A DNA stretch of 15,948 nucleotides from Pseudomonadota bacterium (GTDB lineage: Bacteria > Pseudomonadota > Alphaproteobacteria > Acetobacterales > Acetobacteraceae). The notes beneath the pieces are model-generated. The model was not told the DNA's origin. It was given only the letters and a program-made list of their open reading frames with translations, and searched no databases. The stretch spans positions 1 through 15,948 of the forward strand of contig JAKBCJ010000059.1 in assembly GCA_021807975.1 (NCBI GenBank), given 5' to 3'. Every line of letters begins with the position of its first letter. The first letter of the stretch is position 1. The position numbers and the translations under genes were made by a program. This document shows positions 15,814 to 15,948 of this stretch, in pieces.

Positions 15814-15948
15814 CGCACGCGACCGAGATGGCCGCCGCAGTCGGTTCAGGCCGGATGCGTGCCACGGATATCATGACGGCCTGTCTGGACAAGATCGGGC
15901 GGCTGAATCCGGTGTTGAATGCGTTCACCGCTGTAACCGCCGAACGGG
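15810..15948 (+). CDS. AtzE/HpxY-family amidase, N-terminus only (cut by window end)
   Basis: Only the first 46 codons are inside the window: MTHATEMAAAVGSGRMRATDI, then ACLDKIGRLNPVLNAFTAV. This is the usual N-terminal helix pair of amidase-signature enzymes. The start overlaps the DUF4089 gene by ATGA, and that pairing is diagnostic for AtzE-type amidases (1-carboxybiuret hydrolase) or HpxY (proposed to act on oxalurate in purine breakdown). The catalytic residues lie beyond the window, so substrate and integrity cannot be judged. Confidence 0.8.
   Translation, partial: MTHATEMAAAVGSGRMRATDIMTACLDKIGRLNPVLNAFTAVTAER

Noticed and set aside
1..15948. CRISPR array, tRNA or rRNA genes
   Set aside because: No regularly spaced repeats and no cloverleaf or rRNA-like sequence was noticed on either strand by eye.

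Overview
The window is about 16 kb of GC-rich DNA in which every recognisable gene lies on the + strand. The proteins look proteobacterial, most likely alphaproteobacterial: an OmpK/Tsx-type outer-membrane barrel, a two-subunit XdhAB of the Rhodobacter type, a membrane-bound PuuD urate hydroxylase, and an AtzF/AtzG/AtzE set. Rhodospirillales or Acetobacteraceae is a guess from overall character; no rRNA or other phylogenetic marker is present.

Layout. (1) 14-910, a nucleoside-channel-like outer-membrane porin, closed by a strong intrinsic terminator (919-951). (2) 971-2173, puuD, which oxidises urate through a fused cytochrome c domain instead of with O2 as co-substrate. (3) 2174-2399, a regulatory gap with palindromes and a long-range hairpin whose 3' arm contains the xdhA ribosome-binding site; its shape and position suggest a xanthine-sensing leader. 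(4) 2400-7454, a tightly overlapping operon xdhA-xdhB-xdhC-guaD, converting guanine to xanthine (GuaD) and hypoxanthine/xanthine to urate (XdhAB, matured by XdhC). (5) 7455-7558, a second promoter-type gap with a near-consensus FNR/FixK box and a small hairpin covering the next ribosome-binding site. (6) 7559-12837, a GltD-like iron-sulfur flavoprotein followed by a full-length pyruvate:ferredoxin oxidoreductase. (7) 12965-13931, the wreck of a NitT/TauT-type ABC importer: a substrate-binding protein with an internal deletion and frameshift, then an in-frame chimera that appears to join the start of the permease to the second half of the ATPase. (8) 13928-15948, allophanate hydrolase (atzF), a 60-residue AtzG/HpxX-like subunit and the start of an AtzE/HpxY-like amidase cut by the window edge.

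Together the genes describe purine salvage for nitrogen: uptake of nucleosides or bases through the porin, deamination and oxidation to urate, urate oxidation at the membrane, and late ureide/allophanate hydrolysis releasing ammonia and CO2. The intermediate steps (5-hydroxyisourate hydrolase, OHCU decarboxylase, allantoinase and so on) are not in the window. The unusual parts are the oxygen-sensitive flavoprotein/PFOR pair with its own FNR-like site inside a purine cluster, the structured leader in front of xdhA, and the collapsed transporter that still keeps its start/stop overlaps.
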